A stretch of DNA of 64,000 nucleotides, taken from contig OX291543.1 in assembly GCA_946406115.1 (NCBI GenBank), positions 26,190,815 through 26,254,814 of the forward strand, given 5' to 3'. The position numbers and the translations under genes are program-made. Positions within the stretch are counted from its first letter, which is position 1. Every line of letters begins with the position of its first letter. This DNA comes from Apoda limacodes. Taxonomy: Eukaryota > Arthropoda > Insecta > Lepidoptera > Limacodidae. Below the pieces are notes generated by a model. That model was not told where the DNA came from. It saw only the letters and a program-made list of their open reading frames with translations, and searched no databases. Positions 1 through 12,520 of the stretch are shown here, piece after piece.

Positions 1-3000
1 TCAAGTTTGTATTCTGTAAGCCTTTTTCATATACAATTTTACCTTTTGATAATACAGTACATTTCTAGCAAGTTAGTAAAAGTAACCCTATGCTGGATAA
101 ATAGAGTTCAAAATCCAAACCGAAGGTAAGGTCGTCAACAATACGATACTCGACTATGTCTCGTTCAAAAACTTTTGGTACAGCCCTTATTTTTTTTTTA
201 AATCCATTATTCTGTCCTTTCAATTGGACTTTTAAGGATGGGCCCTTTGCGTATTACAATTAGATAGATTTAAAAATAAGAATATTAGTGTATGTAAAGA
301 AGAAAGTATAAAATTTACTAAAACCTATTCTAGTTACATTATTTTTTTATTTTTTTTTGCAATCCGAAATATCCGGTGTATTTTTTTCGATTATAATTTA
401 AACCTTTCTAGCCTTTTTAGGTATTTATAGCAAATTTTAATTAGGTTGCAGTTACTATCTATCGACAAACAATACATGAGCCTTTATTTTCCTAGTTCAT
501 CTGGCTTTATTTGATTAAATGATCCAGAAGACTGATTTTGTTAAATTTGGTTATTCGAAGTTTATTCAATTGCCTGTATTTGTGAGACTCTATAAAACTT
601 TATTAGTTCTAATTGGGCGCTTATTATGTCTGGATTTGATTATATTGACTCTGAGAACATTAAGATTGGATAAAATTTGTTCAACGATGCTTCAGTTGTG
701 CTCTTAATAATAATTTTATAAAAGTGGCCTGGTTTTAATTACCTGTCAGTGGAAATTTTGCTTTTTTATAGATGTGTTTTGATTTTTTTAATCAGCACTA
801 TGAACAAAATACATTGTTTATTAATAAAATACATGTCCATAAATATTTATTATTATTATATTTATAAGGCAGTAAACAACTCATACTATATGTCTCTGAT
901 GGCAGTACTTATATTAATATTAAAAAAGTTGACACATGAATTTAATATTTTTGTTAAACAAATATTACGGTTTAAGTTACTTTTTGACACTAAGCCAAAT
1001 TTCAGGCAAATGAATTTTAATCCATAATCCAAAAAACAAGGATAAGGAAGTCCTGAATATATTAAAAAGTTAAATGTAAAAAAAAAAAATTATTCGCTTT
1101 ACCACTGATAGTATAAATGTCATAATTGTATCTGATTTCGTGATTTAGCGCAATCATTCGATAATTCTACACAAAGCTGCTTCGATTACAGTGTTGCCAT
1201 TATTTCCGTCGTGTTGAAAGATAACATCTCTTTAATAAAGTTAAATAATCTTGAGGTAATAAAAAGGTATTTTGTCTTGTCCGTAATCTCGTTGAAGTCT
1301 TTTGTTTGACGCAACGAAAACTTGAATGGATTTACTCCTTTTATTCTTATACAAAGATGGTTTTTAACTACTATTTTCTTTTGTAAATGCTTTTGATTAA
1401 ATAGAGCTGCAGTATTTGGTATTTTAAATATATATACCTTTTTTAGATTAGATGGCTAACAGTTAAACGGTTGGCTAATTAACGAGGTTTTGGTCAGCTT
1501 TAACATATGTTTAATCAGCAAGTGGATTGAGCTGCTTCTAGTTGTCAGAAAAATAACTTTTTTGATCAGCAAGTAATGTGATATTGGGCAGCCTTAAAAC
1601 TGATGTTGTTAATAAAAAAATAAGGATTTTATCAAATATTGGCAAGCTGTTAAAATTGAATTTGATTTGTCATTTATTCTGGCCTTTACTCATTAGTTAG
1701 CATACCCACAGTTATATTTTTTTTTATGTAAAGATAAATTCTGTGGCAATAAGAAAACACCAAAAAATACCTGGTTTAATCAATCCCCTTTGACTATTAT
1801 GCCAATTTATAACTAAAGACGTAATTATTTTTTTGAAAATCAATAAATGCCATTCATTTGGTGCCGTCGATCTACGGGCAAAGTATAAAAGGATTAACTA
1901 TTGGGAATGGCCCCATCTATCCCCCCGTTACGTTTAATCCACGATTTACATGGCCTATTACAAGTTATGTAACTACAGTTAAGAAATAATTTTTATTAAA
2001 ATAAATTTATTTATAAACATTTTTTAATATTATTCTTTTCTCTCTCTCAAAAGCTCTAATTCAAAATAGGGTATATTTAATTATGTAAAATCAAACTCAG
2101 ACCCAAAGTATTTTTTATTTAAGTAGACTTTTTTTAAACAACACTTTTAAATCGTCAGTTTAATTTTAAATTTTATAGACTTTACTACTGATTCAGAATG
2201 GTTTGACCGCCGAAAAGAGTGGCCAAAAAACTTAGTAGTTATTCTATTATATTTTTTCAACTAAAATTGCATAAAAAACATAACAAAAAAACCAAAAAAT
2301 CACTGAAATATATGAAAATTGGTAGTTTATTTGACATTTTACTAGTATCAATAACAAAAAAAAATCCGCGAGTAGTTCAAGATGTTACTTGATATTTTTT
2401 TGCTAACAGAAGACTTCAACGGTAAAAATTTAATTAAGCTAGACACCAAATAATTATCAATACATATTACAATAATATTAAATACCGATAGCTTTTTTAC
2501 ATTTTAATGAATATTTTGTTTCAATGACGTTTTTTATAGGTAGGTACTAAAGTAATCATTTATTGTTTTTCGTATGTTCATTTTAATAAGTAATTTAAAT
2601 AAAATTACAAATATGGTAGCCAAATAATGCTTATTTCAACCGAGACTATAAAAAATGTATTTTACATGACTTCTTAACCTTAGCAACTGCCCACACTTAA
2701 GTGCGGGAGTACATTAATGTCGTTCTTGCACTTAACTACACCATCGCATCTTAAGTATTGTACAGTGTAGAAAAGTAAAGTAACACATACCAGAACATAC
2801 AAGAAATCTGTTACAATAATGTTCCTTAAATAAATATTGCTAGAGATAATCTGTATATGTTTCATTACTTGTGTTAGCTTTTCGTGAACCTTGTGCTGAA
2901 TATTCTATGCTCTAGCCAAATCCTTATATTCGTCAAGAACTAATAAAGGGGATATACCAATTTTTACTTTTAAGCTGGCTGGTTGGACGGTCTCTTTAGA

Positions 3001-3100
3001 CGGTCCCCTAGATGTGGCTGTTTCAATCTTCTGATGATAAAACCGCGAAGATATATACAATAAAAAGTTATTAGTAATCAGAAATTACCATGATTAAGAA
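1..3100. other. Unassigned AT-rich DNA
   Basis: I see no gene or recognisable repeat here. Open frames are short (62 to 92 codons), rich in Leu, Ile, Tyr and Asn, and show no motif. Homopolymer runs of A and T occur, for example near 1078-1090 and 350-358. Confidence 0.5.
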
Positions 3101-3143
3101 ACATGTAAACTAATGCACGAAATTATACCTACTATGGCAAAGA

Positions 3144-3382
3144 ATAAGAGTTCGATCTCCTTTGGTCTTGAGGAGCTTTGGAGCACCAAAACATTCATCT
3201 ATAAAACATAAATAGGTCAAGCATGATTGTGGACTTACACTTAAAAATCCATATAATTTAGATATGTCCAAAAACTGATAATTCATTAAGCCAGAAAATA
3301 TACCAAGATTTAAAAAAATGTGACTACTGTTCAAAACTGTACTATGGTCTTTTAAGAGTTCGATCTCCTTTCGTCGACTCAT
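3144..3382 (+). repeat. Local direct repeat pair
   Basis: The string 'aagagttcgatctccttt' occurs near 3146 and again near 3354, each preceded by a similar 'actatgg' context. The two copies are about 210 bp apart and share roughly 30 bp. A minus-strand open frame of 90 codons spans the pair but has no recognisable domain, so I do not call it a gene. Confidence 0.6.
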
Positions 3383-3768
3383 CTCCGTCCCCTACTATTA
3401 GTCAGCAACAGGTCCGACTTCCTACCTGCGCCTGCGCAGGATGTTGCTCCATATCCACTCATTACCGTAATGGATTAACTCGGACGATCATTGCCATTGC
3501 AAAATATTGATCTTTAAAAACATGAATGAATGATTACTGTAGGTCGATTAAGATTTCATCTCGTAATATGTCTATTAGTAACTTGTTTGTGATTTCATTA
3601 CGTATGTTTTAAATGCAGCCTAAAGCAAATTTTGAAATACCCTTTTCATAATGTTTTTCTAAATATTTGTAAAATATTCAAATCATTTAAAAAAGATCAT
3701 AATACTTTAGTACCAAATTTTTACCGTTGGAAACAAGCAGATGAATAGTTATAGATGCAGAGATTACG

Positions 3769-3938
3769 TTAAATATCAGGGTGCTTTTCCCCATACAAAC
3801 GTATTCCCCTGTTTCCTCCCTGGATTATAGCATAAGATCTATCATTATTTGTATACGATAGATATACAAAGTCACTATGTTTGTGTCTTATAAGTTACTG
3901 GGGTCCTGCAAAAGTCCAAAAAAATACTTCTTTTTTAT
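3769..3938 (-). mobile_element. TTAA-flanked MITE copy
   Basis: This segment is the inverted relative of the element at 37244-37433. Shared blocks in order are 'ttttccccatacaaacgta', 'cctgtttcctccctggatt', 'gatagatatacaaagtcac' and 'cctgcaaaagtcca'. A TTAA lies at its left edge (3769-3772). The right end is eroded and no matching TTAA is clear. No coding potential. The TTAA site and the terminal sequence of the sister copy suggest a piggyBac-type non-autonomous element; that assignment is inferred. Confidence 0.7.
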
Positions 3939-5208
3939 GACATTTACTGATTGTGTACGAATATGTAAACTAATTTTTAAGAAAAGAATCATACCCTAAT
4001 TACCAGGATAAGAAATTCTCTACAATTCGGTTAAGATTTGAAGGAGAAATGTTTGTTATCTTTATATAATTTCAATCAGTTAGTAAAAAACATATGAAAT
4101 GTGAATCAGAAGCTATTAACCACTTTAACAACTTCAAAATGATTAAGTGTCCGTCAGAATATCGAGTCTAAGTTATTTAACATACTAATTCCTGATTAAA
4201 AGTAGATGATTTAAGAGTCTTCAATCTTGATTTACAGCCACTCAAAATTCAAACTTATTACTAGTGCTTTAGGAACAAATTCCTTTTGCAATGGATATAA
4301 AAAAAACTTGCCACAGTAGCCGACATCGCAGGTCAGAGAGATCAAAACGTGATATTAAAATTGATATACTGATTGTTAGGAGTGACGCACGCGTAAAGAG
4401 ATATTCGTGTCTGTGTGATGTAAGGGATGATGCATCAATAACATTATTAGAAGCATACTTTTTTAAAGAAATATATATATAATGGATCGAAATCGCATAA
4501 ATATTTTATAAGAATTAGAAGTATACTGACAGACAGAAAGGAAATTCTGTGAACATATTTATACCGTAGAACAATGGTTCAAAAACCATAATAATTGGAA
4601 CTTGCACTATAATAATAATTAAAATTAAACAATGACAGTACGACTTTATGTTAGGAAATTGAAACAAAATTATTTAATCGTTCGTAGTTGATTATGAGTT
4701 CTAATTTTTTTAATTTAAAACAGTTAACTATTTATCTATGTTAATTCATAATTTTCTATAGCAACCAATTTAAAAGAAAAAGGGTGCGTAAATAAAAAAA
4801 TAATAAAGACATTTATACAATAAACTAGTAACTGTATAGCGAATATCATTCCTGATATTCCCGAAATTTTTGAGTCTTTAGTGTAATGAAAGCAATTTAA
4901 ATAGGTCAAATCGTTGAAATTACATGGAATGAATAATGACATAAAATATTTTCAACGGCAATACATTAAAATATATGTCTCTGATGTCGCCGCTTTAAAA
5001 CGCATTACATTGCATTCATCTCGAAACGTCCAATTAAGGACGAAAAATATCGCAATCTCCAAAAAAAGCGAAGTTAAAATACATCAAAATTTTTCTTATT
5101 TTCATTTTAACAGGCCCTGGCTTTTTTTCTTTCACATTAACTACATTGTTTTCGACAAATACACAAGTTTATACTTATTTTTAAATTAAATAATATGAAC
5201 ACAACGTA
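3939..5208. other. Unassigned AT-rich DNA
   Basis: No supported feature. A plus-strand frame at 4291-4482 (63 codons, Arg/Lys-rich) has no motif, and overlapping opposite-strand frames near 4736-5189 are low-complexity. Confidence 0.45.
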
Positions 5209-5604
5209 TTTTTGAAGTGAAAACTTCTTTAGCGGCATTGTGCACTTTTTTTGTGATGAACAAAAAATGTTAAACTCGCGTCAGGTCACGTGTCCTGATG
5301 GAAAATTCGTAAGTTGGAACTCGTATCAGGACACCTGACCTTTATTAACATTAGGTTAGCTTTTATTTTTAGTTTATGGCGATTATGAGTAGTACAGGGA
5401 GGTTGGACATGGGATCTTAAATATATGACAGATTAAGATTTCAAATATACTACGTCAAAAAAGTAAAAAAACAAACATTATTATATATAACAAACATTAT
5501 TATTTACAATAAATAAATATGTACCTATACGAAGAGATAGAAAGTAAATAGCTAGCATGTTTACACTTCTGCCGCCATTCCCGGTGTGCAACCCGTTTTT
5601 TTTT
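5209..5604 (+). repeat. Dispersed repeat A, copy 1
   Basis: About 395 bp that recurs in direct orientation at 54414-54785. Conserved landmarks are the left edge 'tttgaagtgaaaacttcttt', the block 'ctcgcgtcaggtcacgtg', 'tatggcgattatgagtagta', 'cagggaggttgga' and the right edge 'gtgcaacccgttttttt'. A palindromic CACGTG core sits in the second block, followed by a second 'tcaggacacctgacc' arm. Near the right end an inverted-looking 'cacttctgccg' mirrors the left-end 'gaagtgaaaac', hinting at degenerate terminal inverted repeats. No coding potential; class unknown. Confidence 0.8.
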
Positions 5605-6764
5605 AAATTGTTAACCATCGATGTACTACATAACACTTTTTTAAACATCTCTAAATTGGATCCCTATTTTCTTCCAGACTATCATCTAAAACGGTGCTAA
5701 AATGTAGCAAACACTCAGATAGATTCGTTTCTGCTCACTTATAATATAAAATGTAATTTATTTGTAAACTTTGTATTATTCTTTACAAAAACTAAAATAT
5801 GTTTCATGGGTTCATTTAATAAAGTATTTTTCGAAAAAGAACAGATGCTTTATAAGGATCTCGATAATTGCTACAATTTATCGACTGTGATCGAGCGACT
5901 TAAAAGTATGTATGCGTAGGCGATACATTTATTTGTAAAGATACACCAATGCCTTTGTTCTGAGAATTTAAGATATTTAACTTTTCGATATTCTAGGGTT
6001 AAATTTTAATACAGCGATACATTTTTACACTACGAGATAACCAGACAGACGATGTCCTGTCAGAATTAAATCATTATCGTCTCTTATTAAATTGAGATGA
6101 AATCTAAAAATGCCGGCCAAAAAAATTGTCATCCCTTTGTGGAGCATTAATACGAGCATTTTTAAATATGGCGACACATCTCTACCAACCTTTTTTAGTT
6201 AAAAAAAAATATTTTCCATATGTTTTAAAAAATTAAAGTAACACCTGGCGAAAAACATTTATATAAGATTGTTGAGAGGTCATCTTAAACAAGTATTACT
6301 ATGACAGTGAACCACCATGAGCGAGCATTCTTTAATCTGTTTCTAAGATTTAAGGGGTTTCCTCTACAGCAACTTTAATATTAGGAAAGTGTTGGTAACA
6401 TATGTTTTAACATTTTAATTGATCAATCGCGCATTCAACAAGCTCACACAGTTGTTACTCGCCAGCCAAAAATATAATTTTTTGGTCGGCATTTTAATTT
6501 TTGGACCCAAAATGAATGATCTATGCGATGAACTTACTACAGAATTACAAGTAGCTTGATTCACAATTTGACAATCAGCAGTCGAACGACATAAGTGCAC
6601 GCAGTTGAAAAAAAACAACTGGGTGAATTTTGTTTACCATAAAAATACAAAAATCGCACAGAAAAAACACAGTTTTTCACGAATTTTGTTTATTTTAGAG
6701 CAAAATTGCCAATGTCTCGTTTATTAAAAAGCTTACGATATATTTTTAAAATGCGCTTAGGTTT
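5605..6764. other. Unassigned DNA between repeats A1 and E1
   Basis: No gene or repeat recognised. It does not visibly match the interval between A2 and E2 at 54.8-55.3 kb. Confidence 0.4.
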
Positions 6765-7300
6765 TTACTCTACACATACTCTGAAAGAACCATCATGCAT
6801 AGTCAAAAATAGGCTTGAAGGTACGTCTTTGCAGAGATTATTACTTTCTAGTCCGTTTCAAGGCAAGAAAGTGAACCAAGAAAAGCACTTTCTATTTAAA
6901 AGCTAAAGAAAAACTTAATAGCTTCTTTTATTTGGTACAGTGCCATCTGTGATTATAAAAGCGAACCAGTTTCAATTTAAAAAAAGGGTCTCACTATTTA
7001 CAAACAACAGGTTTTTTTTTGTCTTCTTAAAATATAACTGGCCACTTTCATTTTTTTTTTCATACGGTATATTAAAGGTAGATTAGTTCGGGCGTACCTT
7101 TAGCCAAGTGCAAAGCGTGAAAAAAATTATTTTTATATTTTAATTTATTGATTTTTATTTCCCTCGTAGGTGTAGTGTAAAGCACTATGTATCACTCGGG
7201 ATGAAAGGCGATTCCCACCGCGTGTGTTTTAAACTACACCTACTACACCCTCGTCGGTAATCAGGCACTTTCACCCCTTGGTAAACAATGTACTATTATG
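6765..7300 (+). repeat. Dispersed repeat E, copy 1
   Basis: Diverged relative of 55316-55795, same orientation. Shared blocks in the same order include 'gaaccatcatg', 'tctttgcagaga', 'actggccactt', 'gtgcaaagcgtga', 'ctcgtaggtgt' and 'cactttcacc...ggta'. The segment 'taggtgtagt' with downstream 'actacaccta' can form a short hairpin. The 66-codon frame at 6706-6906 overlaps it and is not conserved in copy 2, so I do not call a gene. Confidence 0.75.
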
Positions 7301-7304
7301 CGCT

Positions 7305-7386
7305 TGTGTTGCCAGCGTCCATAGACTGCGGTGACCACTAACCATCAGGCAGTTAGCTTGTTTGTCACCTTAGTGGCATGAAAAAA
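7305..7386 (+). repeat. Repeat G fragment
   Basis: Contains 'gcgtccatagactgcggtga' and 'accatcaggcagttagcttg', the signature of a lepidopteran repeat also present at 15.9, 39.7, 53.2, 62.2 and 63.5 kb. It ends in an A-run, compatible with a retroposed 3' end. It directly abuts repeat E1. Confidence 0.75.
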
Positions 7387-8120
7387 ACCATTCCCCTTTA
7401 TTTATACCTATAGATATCTAATTTATTATAGGTTCATGAAAATGTTATGAAATAGTTTGAAAAAAAAAAAATTAAGGTAAATTATTTATTACGTAATGTT
7501 GAGTAGGACCTAAAAAATATTTGGATTTATTTAAGCCAATAAAATTAAAATCTACTAATTTTAAACTACTAACCCTATAAAAGCATTTGTAAGTCATAAA
7601 CAAACCACTAGAATAGACTATTTGAGACCATCAACAATATATGTTTCACCTAAATTATAATCGGAAAAACGGTATTAACTGCTCTAACAAATATAATTTC
7701 CGTGGAGCGCGTTAGCGACATTCATTCGCGGACGTGACGGCTCAAAGCCCCGTGTGAAGCGACAGCTGATTCGATCCAACCGTGATACGTTACACCAAAT
7801 ACCAACACGAATTTACAAGTCATCTTCAATAAACCGTTTAATTTTGAACCTTAATTTTATAAACAAAAGGTTTAATACTATATTCCGTGGGTGGTAGATT
7901 AAGTTTGGTAAAATAAAACGTCTCATCTCGGACAGATCAAAGCATCTTAATGCAAAGCCCGTGAGAATTAATTTCGAAGTGTAATGACCTTCATGTTATA
8001 TTTAATTTGTGTCATCGATGTGGGAAAACGAGAACAAATTGCGTTTAGAATCGATTTTTAATGAATATGTACTATTTGCTGAAGTATCTCCGTGACTGCA
8101 TCTGCGTGGACTTCTTTTAA
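7387..8120. other. Unassigned DNA
   Basis: AT-rich with a more CpG-containing patch at about 7700-7800 ('gtggagcgcgttagcgac' onward). No frame or repeat recognised. Confidence 0.4.
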
Positions 8121-8413
8121 AAAATCGGCCAAATGCGAGTCGGACTCGCGCACGTATGATTCCTTACCATTATCTATAAAAACGGCAGAAAAATCACGTT
8201 TGTTGTATGGGAGCCCCCCTTAAATATTTTTTTATTCTGTGTTTTAGAATTTTAGATTATTTTAGATCAGAAATACATCTTCTGTGAATATTTCAACTGT
8301 CTTACTATCACGGTTTATGTGATACACCCTGGTTACAGACGGACGGACGGACGGACAGCGGAGCCTTATTAGTATGGTTCCGCTAATTACCCTTTGGGTA
8401 CGGAACCCTAAAA
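8121..8413 (+). repeat. SINE/MITE-like repeat ending 'ggtacggaaccct'
   Basis: Begins with 'tcggccaaatgcgagtcgga' and ends with 'gggtacggaaccctaaaaa'. Internal landmarks are 'cgtttgttgtatgggagccc', 'cagaaatacatcttctgtga' and a short 'gacggacg' tandem run. I recognise this as a very common dispersed lepidopteran repeat. A second copy is at 12521-12920 and a relative with a different body at 24140-24683. It has no coding capacity. Confidence 0.85.
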
Positions 8414-9120
8414 AGCATTTAACTAAGTATTCATGGTTTTACTTACAGAATTATCGAAATTCTTATACAAATATAAATCCCCTCTAAGAGGTGATATTCT
8501 AAAAAACGTCGAATCATTAATGTTTATTTTTAACCTAAAGGATAAATGCCATTTTTATCCATTAAGCTTCAAAAAAAGGGATTTCCATAAAAAATTCCAA
8601 CCCCCATTTTACGCCCTTAGGTGAATAATTTTGCAAAATCCTTTCTTAGTGCTCGTCTATGTCACAACGAGAATCTTTGTGCAATATTTAAAGACTAGAC
8701 CCAGTAGTTTAGACTATGCATTGATGTCGTAAATTTTTTCTTAAAGATATAACCAAAATATTTATTGAAGAAAGGAAAACTCTTTGCCATTAGTTTAAAA
8801 TCAATTGCGCAATTTTTTTCGTAAATTTTACAACTGCGTGAGCACGATGTGATCTGCCAAGAGTACATACTCAAGAGAAATATCACACCATAGCCTAAAA
8901 GCATTGTCGGAAAGTAGTTTTTAGGATCAGTACCTAATTCTATTATTCACTACTTGTACTATTTTTTTACAGTGTATATCAGATACTCCGGAGACTAGTA
9001 CTTTGGAGAATATCAAATTTACGGACGCAGAGCACTTCCCAGAAGCCATATGGGAAAGAGGTTATTTCATCAATTTTTTTTCTTATAAAAAACTAACGAT
9101 TTTGACCTAATTTCTATCAA
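8414..9120. other. Unassigned DNA
   Basis: Contains only short low-complexity frames (8433-8624 plus strand, 8695-8904 minus strand) without motifs. Confidence 0.4.
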
Positions 9121-9282
9121 AATTTTTTGGCTTATCTTTCTATACATATAAAATGCTTTGTTCTGAATGACTGACGGATCAACGCACAGCCTAAACCGCT
9201 GATCGCAGAGACCTAAAACTTGGGGGATGCGTTGTTGGGAGAAAGGATTTTCCGGAGTGCGAGTCGTACTCGCGCAATAAGG
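9121..9282 (+). repeat. Degenerate dispersed repeat with 'gcgagtcgtactcgcgca'
   Basis: The line 'tgactgacggatcaacgcac' followed by 'cctaaaccgctgatcgcag' and 'gagtgcgagtcgtactcgcg' resembles a common lepidopteran repeat in which a consensus 'ctgacggatcaacgcacagc' precedes a CpG-rich tail. Only this fragment is visible. Confidence 0.55.
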
Positions 9283-9889
9283 GTAAACCGATTGTAATAT
9301 AATTTTGGTAAGTTGTTATGCACACGCCGGGGAACAAATCTGAATTAGTACAACCTTTTCACAATAGGTTGATGCGGCAGTGGTTTTAAAAAACGAAACA
9401 ACCTTCGCCGGGTAAATAAAACTCTCCGCAGTTGCACGAAATCAAGAGCAAATTTCTAGACTTATCTAAACCATGTTTCATAGAGATGAAATGAATGCAT
9501 ATTGTATTATTTAATGTATTGCATGTTAACGACACATCATTTATCAAAACGAGATAGTAACTTTTATAAATAAAATAGATTTGTTGTATCAAACAATGTC
9601 GAAAGTTGTTACTCTCTGTTACTAGGAAGCTCTACGTAGGTAACTTGATACACTGGCGGCTGTGCTGGCGGTCACAAGAAACGGTTTGCGTGTGGTCTTT
9701 GCAGGGCATCTTCCTGTAATTAACGATGCTGTATACAAATCAATGTGTGTTGGCTATGCGCTGTAGATGTTATACAGCTAACTAGCTGTAAAATAAAAAG
9801 ATACCTATACCTGAGTGAAGCAAAAGACTGTATGCACCTACCTATGTATGAATAATTTCATTGTTTAAATATACAATATGGCTAAAAAA

Positions 9890-9968
9890 GTGCCTCTTTT
9901 CACCAACTAATTTAGTTCCGCATGACAGGTGGTGAGCCCATCGCTACAACACTGTTTCTGATACTATT
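9890..9968 (+). repeat. Repeat D fragment
   Basis: Reads 'cctcttttcaccaactaatt', then 'tagttccgcatgacaggtgg', then 'tgagcccatcgctacaacac'. The same module occurs at 36838-36905 (plus) and inverted at 22195-22320 and 32061-32200. Non-coding. Confidence 0.7.
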
Positions 9969-10159
9969 ATTCTGGGCTAAAACGGCTAATACCTGGCCCA
10001 TAAGTCATATATTTCCATGATGAGGTAGGATTATGAATAAGCAAGCTCAAGTGTCGTTTATTTGTCACAAAACCGACGATCGTTGAAGCTGTCAAGTCTT
10101 GAGCCCACGGTGAAGCCAGATGGACCGATATACTGCCCCCTTATTCAAGTAAGTAAAAA

Positions 10160-10202
10160 CAATCTGGTTCCAAGATGAAACAGTCATCTCGGAACCAGAT
10201 GG
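10160..10202. repeat. Short hairpin
   Basis: The arms 'atctggttccaagatga' and 'tcatctcggaaccagat' are reverse complements with one mismatch around a 5-base loop. It lies in a stretch otherwise without assignment (9.97-10.79 kb). It is too short to call as a transposon end. Confidence 0.6.
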
Positions 10203-10794
10203 CTGATGTGGTTGGATAAGAAAGGCAGAGTGTAGTTGCGTTCATTGGGAAAGGATTTTTTCCCAACAATAGACTGTTATATGCTGATTGATTCCAATCA
10301 AATCGCGCCGGCTCCGTACATACATACAATGATCACAGCAAATGTACTCAACATTAGATGGTGTCAATTTATATATTCAATTCTATTTAATGATCGTTGA
10401 TACAAATAAAAATACGAAATATTAGGATTAATAATTAAGATTAAACTTGTCAATAAATGCAATATATATTTCCTTTTTCCGGGAAACAAATGCATTCCTG
10501 AGCACGCAGCACTTTCAAACTGTCATATTAATAGAAACACTTGCAAGAATGTTTGCAAAATAATAAGATATCTTTTGCAACAAATCAAGAATGTAGTTAT
10601 TTTATAATATTGACATTGTATGTATATCGCGCGGGTTTAACAAAGTAACAGTCAATGTTACCACTACGCCTCACAGTTTGCGGCTGTTTCTATTTTGAAA
10701 CGTTTGGAGATTTAGTAAGCATGGATTGAGCAATTTTAGGCTTCACTACACAGTTAAATTAAGAAGTCCCTTAAGAATATCAGCAACCCGAAGA

Positions 10795-11255
10795 AACCCA
10801 CTGCTTACCACTCGGGAACCTTTCTTACCCAATGGTTATCAGTTCGACGAGCGATGTGGCTTGCCCATTGCCACTTCGGTTTGCTAACTATTTGAACTAT
10901 GTCGATAACTTCTTCTTTGGCAATTCTCCCTGAGCTATAAGTTAACTTAAAACTTAGAGAGTAGTGTTCCTTATTACAACCGATACAGGTGCCACATGGA
11001 CATTAAACTTAACCTTAGTTTTAACCATGTTCATTTTAAGGACCAGGTGTTAGTAAACCCTGCTGAGGTCTCCGAGTTTCGTGCCAATGTCTTCCAGCAA
11101 TTCTACTATGATAATTCGGCTATGTCGTCGGTAAATCGAATGTGCGTGATTACTCGCCATTAATGTTGATGCCATATCCCTTCCACTACAAAACACAAAC
11201 TTATTATTTTTTGACCCAACTTCCAAAACAGCGGTGAACAGTTCCAGATATATAA
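10795..11255 (-). pseudogene. Decayed RTE/CR1-type LINE reverse transcriptase fragment
   Basis: Read on the minus strand, this segment keeps recognisable pieces of a lepidopteran non-LTR reverse transcriptase in the correct order. The catalytic box appears as 'HIRFTDDIAE', with the two Asp codons at 11124-11129; the usual Ala before DD has become Thr. It is followed by a block reading 'LGTKLGDLS', then 'KMNMVKTKVKFNVHVAPVSV', then after a gap 'KPKWQWASHIARRTDNHW', the conserved C-terminal 'kWqWaGHiaRR' motif of these LINEs. At least three stops or frameshifts separate the blocks, and the fingers region, endonuclease and 5' end are absent. It is a dead 5'-truncated copy. Assignment to RTE versus CR1/Jockey is from motif memory and is uncertain; identity as a LINE RT is secure. 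Confidence 0.85.
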
Positions 11256-11931
11256 AGTTGGATTGGTTTCGTGAATGTGGTTAAAGTAATTTAGTTTTGT
11301 AAGACAATTAATAAAAAAGTTTTTAAAACATGAAAATTAGTAGAAAATAAATAAAGTAAAATTAAATTCAGACCGTGTGTGAATGTAAGAGTAAGATAGC
11401 CTCAAAAAACGATAGGTGATGATGAAGATTGTGATTATTAAAAACTTACTGCACGAAATTCTTATTGATGTTAGTGTATTCGTAATAGAGACTTTTTCTA
11501 TGCATTTACAGATCATCTGTCTATTTGCACAATAAAATGAATTTATAAAAAAAGATAGTGTAAACCGGGTTTTTTAGTAGGCTGTGCTTAAGAAAGTCGA
11601 TCCGCCGTCGTCCAGTTATGGCATCTATCTGCAATAATATTATTACAAAAAACATTTATGTTGCTCCGCTTAAATGCACTTTTCACTTCCACGCCATGCC
11701 TTATAAAGAAATATATCCAGTAGCAATGTATTAATAAGAGATCTTGATAAATCTTGAACGTAGCGTTTCACTAACATCTAATCAACAGTATGTTAAGGTT
11801 TAGGGTACTTTATTTGCAATTAATATTATAATCAGTGATTAATTAATTCACGTTATTGGAACCTGTTTACCCCGAAGAGCGTCAGAATTAATAAGTATAA
11901 GTTTTTAAATTCTCGCGTTTCATATTATTAT
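11256..11931. other. Unassigned AT-rich DNA
   Basis: No gene seen. A minus-strand segment ending at 11453 is bounded by splice-like signals and has an open frame of about 23 codons, but this is within chance expectation. Confidence 0.35.
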
Positions 11932-12306
11932 TAACAATAAACGCGTCATTTTAAAAATGGTACAACACTTTTCCCTGACGTTTCGGGTTGGTTACACCAG
12001 CCATGGTCATGGGCAGATTTTTTTTTTCTGAATTGTCTACTGCAGTTGGCTGATGCAGCCATTACAGCTTCACCGGACTTTTGGGGCGAAACTTTGATGG
12101 AGTCTCAGCCCATACAGGCAGACTTATGGTGCGGTGATTATGACGACAATAACATATAAAGAAAAAGTGAGCTTGGGTCAACAGGACGCGCTGCCGCTCC
12201 GCACCGCTAGACTGCCCGTGACCTGGTGGAACCCAGCCGAAACGTCAGAGAAAGGGTTTAAACTATTTTTCAAACGACGCATTTAATCCCGTTATATTTT
12301 ATTGTT
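11932..12306 (+). mobile_element. Long-TIR non-autonomous element H, copy 1
   Basis: The left half has 'ccctgacgtttcgggttggt', 'tacaccagccatggtcatgg' and 'gcag'. The right half has the inverted counterparts 'ctgcccgtgacctggtgg', 'aacccagccgaaacgtcag' and 'gacgcatttaatcccgttat'. The TIR is therefore well over 50 bp with small mismatches. The interior (about 12040-12200) has no transposase. The family is a familiar lepidopteran MITE-like repeat. Copy 2 is at 16980-17178. Confidence 0.8.
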
Positions 12307-12520
12307 ATTACTATAATCTTTAGTATTACAAAATACATTTATGATTTCAACGGTGAAATAGAAATAAATAAAGCAATTTTAATTTTAATTTTATTTTGAA
12401 ACTGCTCTTTCAAATTGTTTGGAAAACTTTATGTGAAACCTATATTTCTGCCTGAAAGAGCCGAGGTAGATAATAATAAAATACCTACAGTCACGAAAAT
12501 AGTTAGGAATACTATAGATT

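Noticed and set aside
5280..5345. Palindromic 'tcaggtcacgtgtcctga' as a stand-alone E-box or hormone element
   Set aside because: It is part of dispersed repeat A and recurs in copy 2, so repeat structure explains it better than local regulation.
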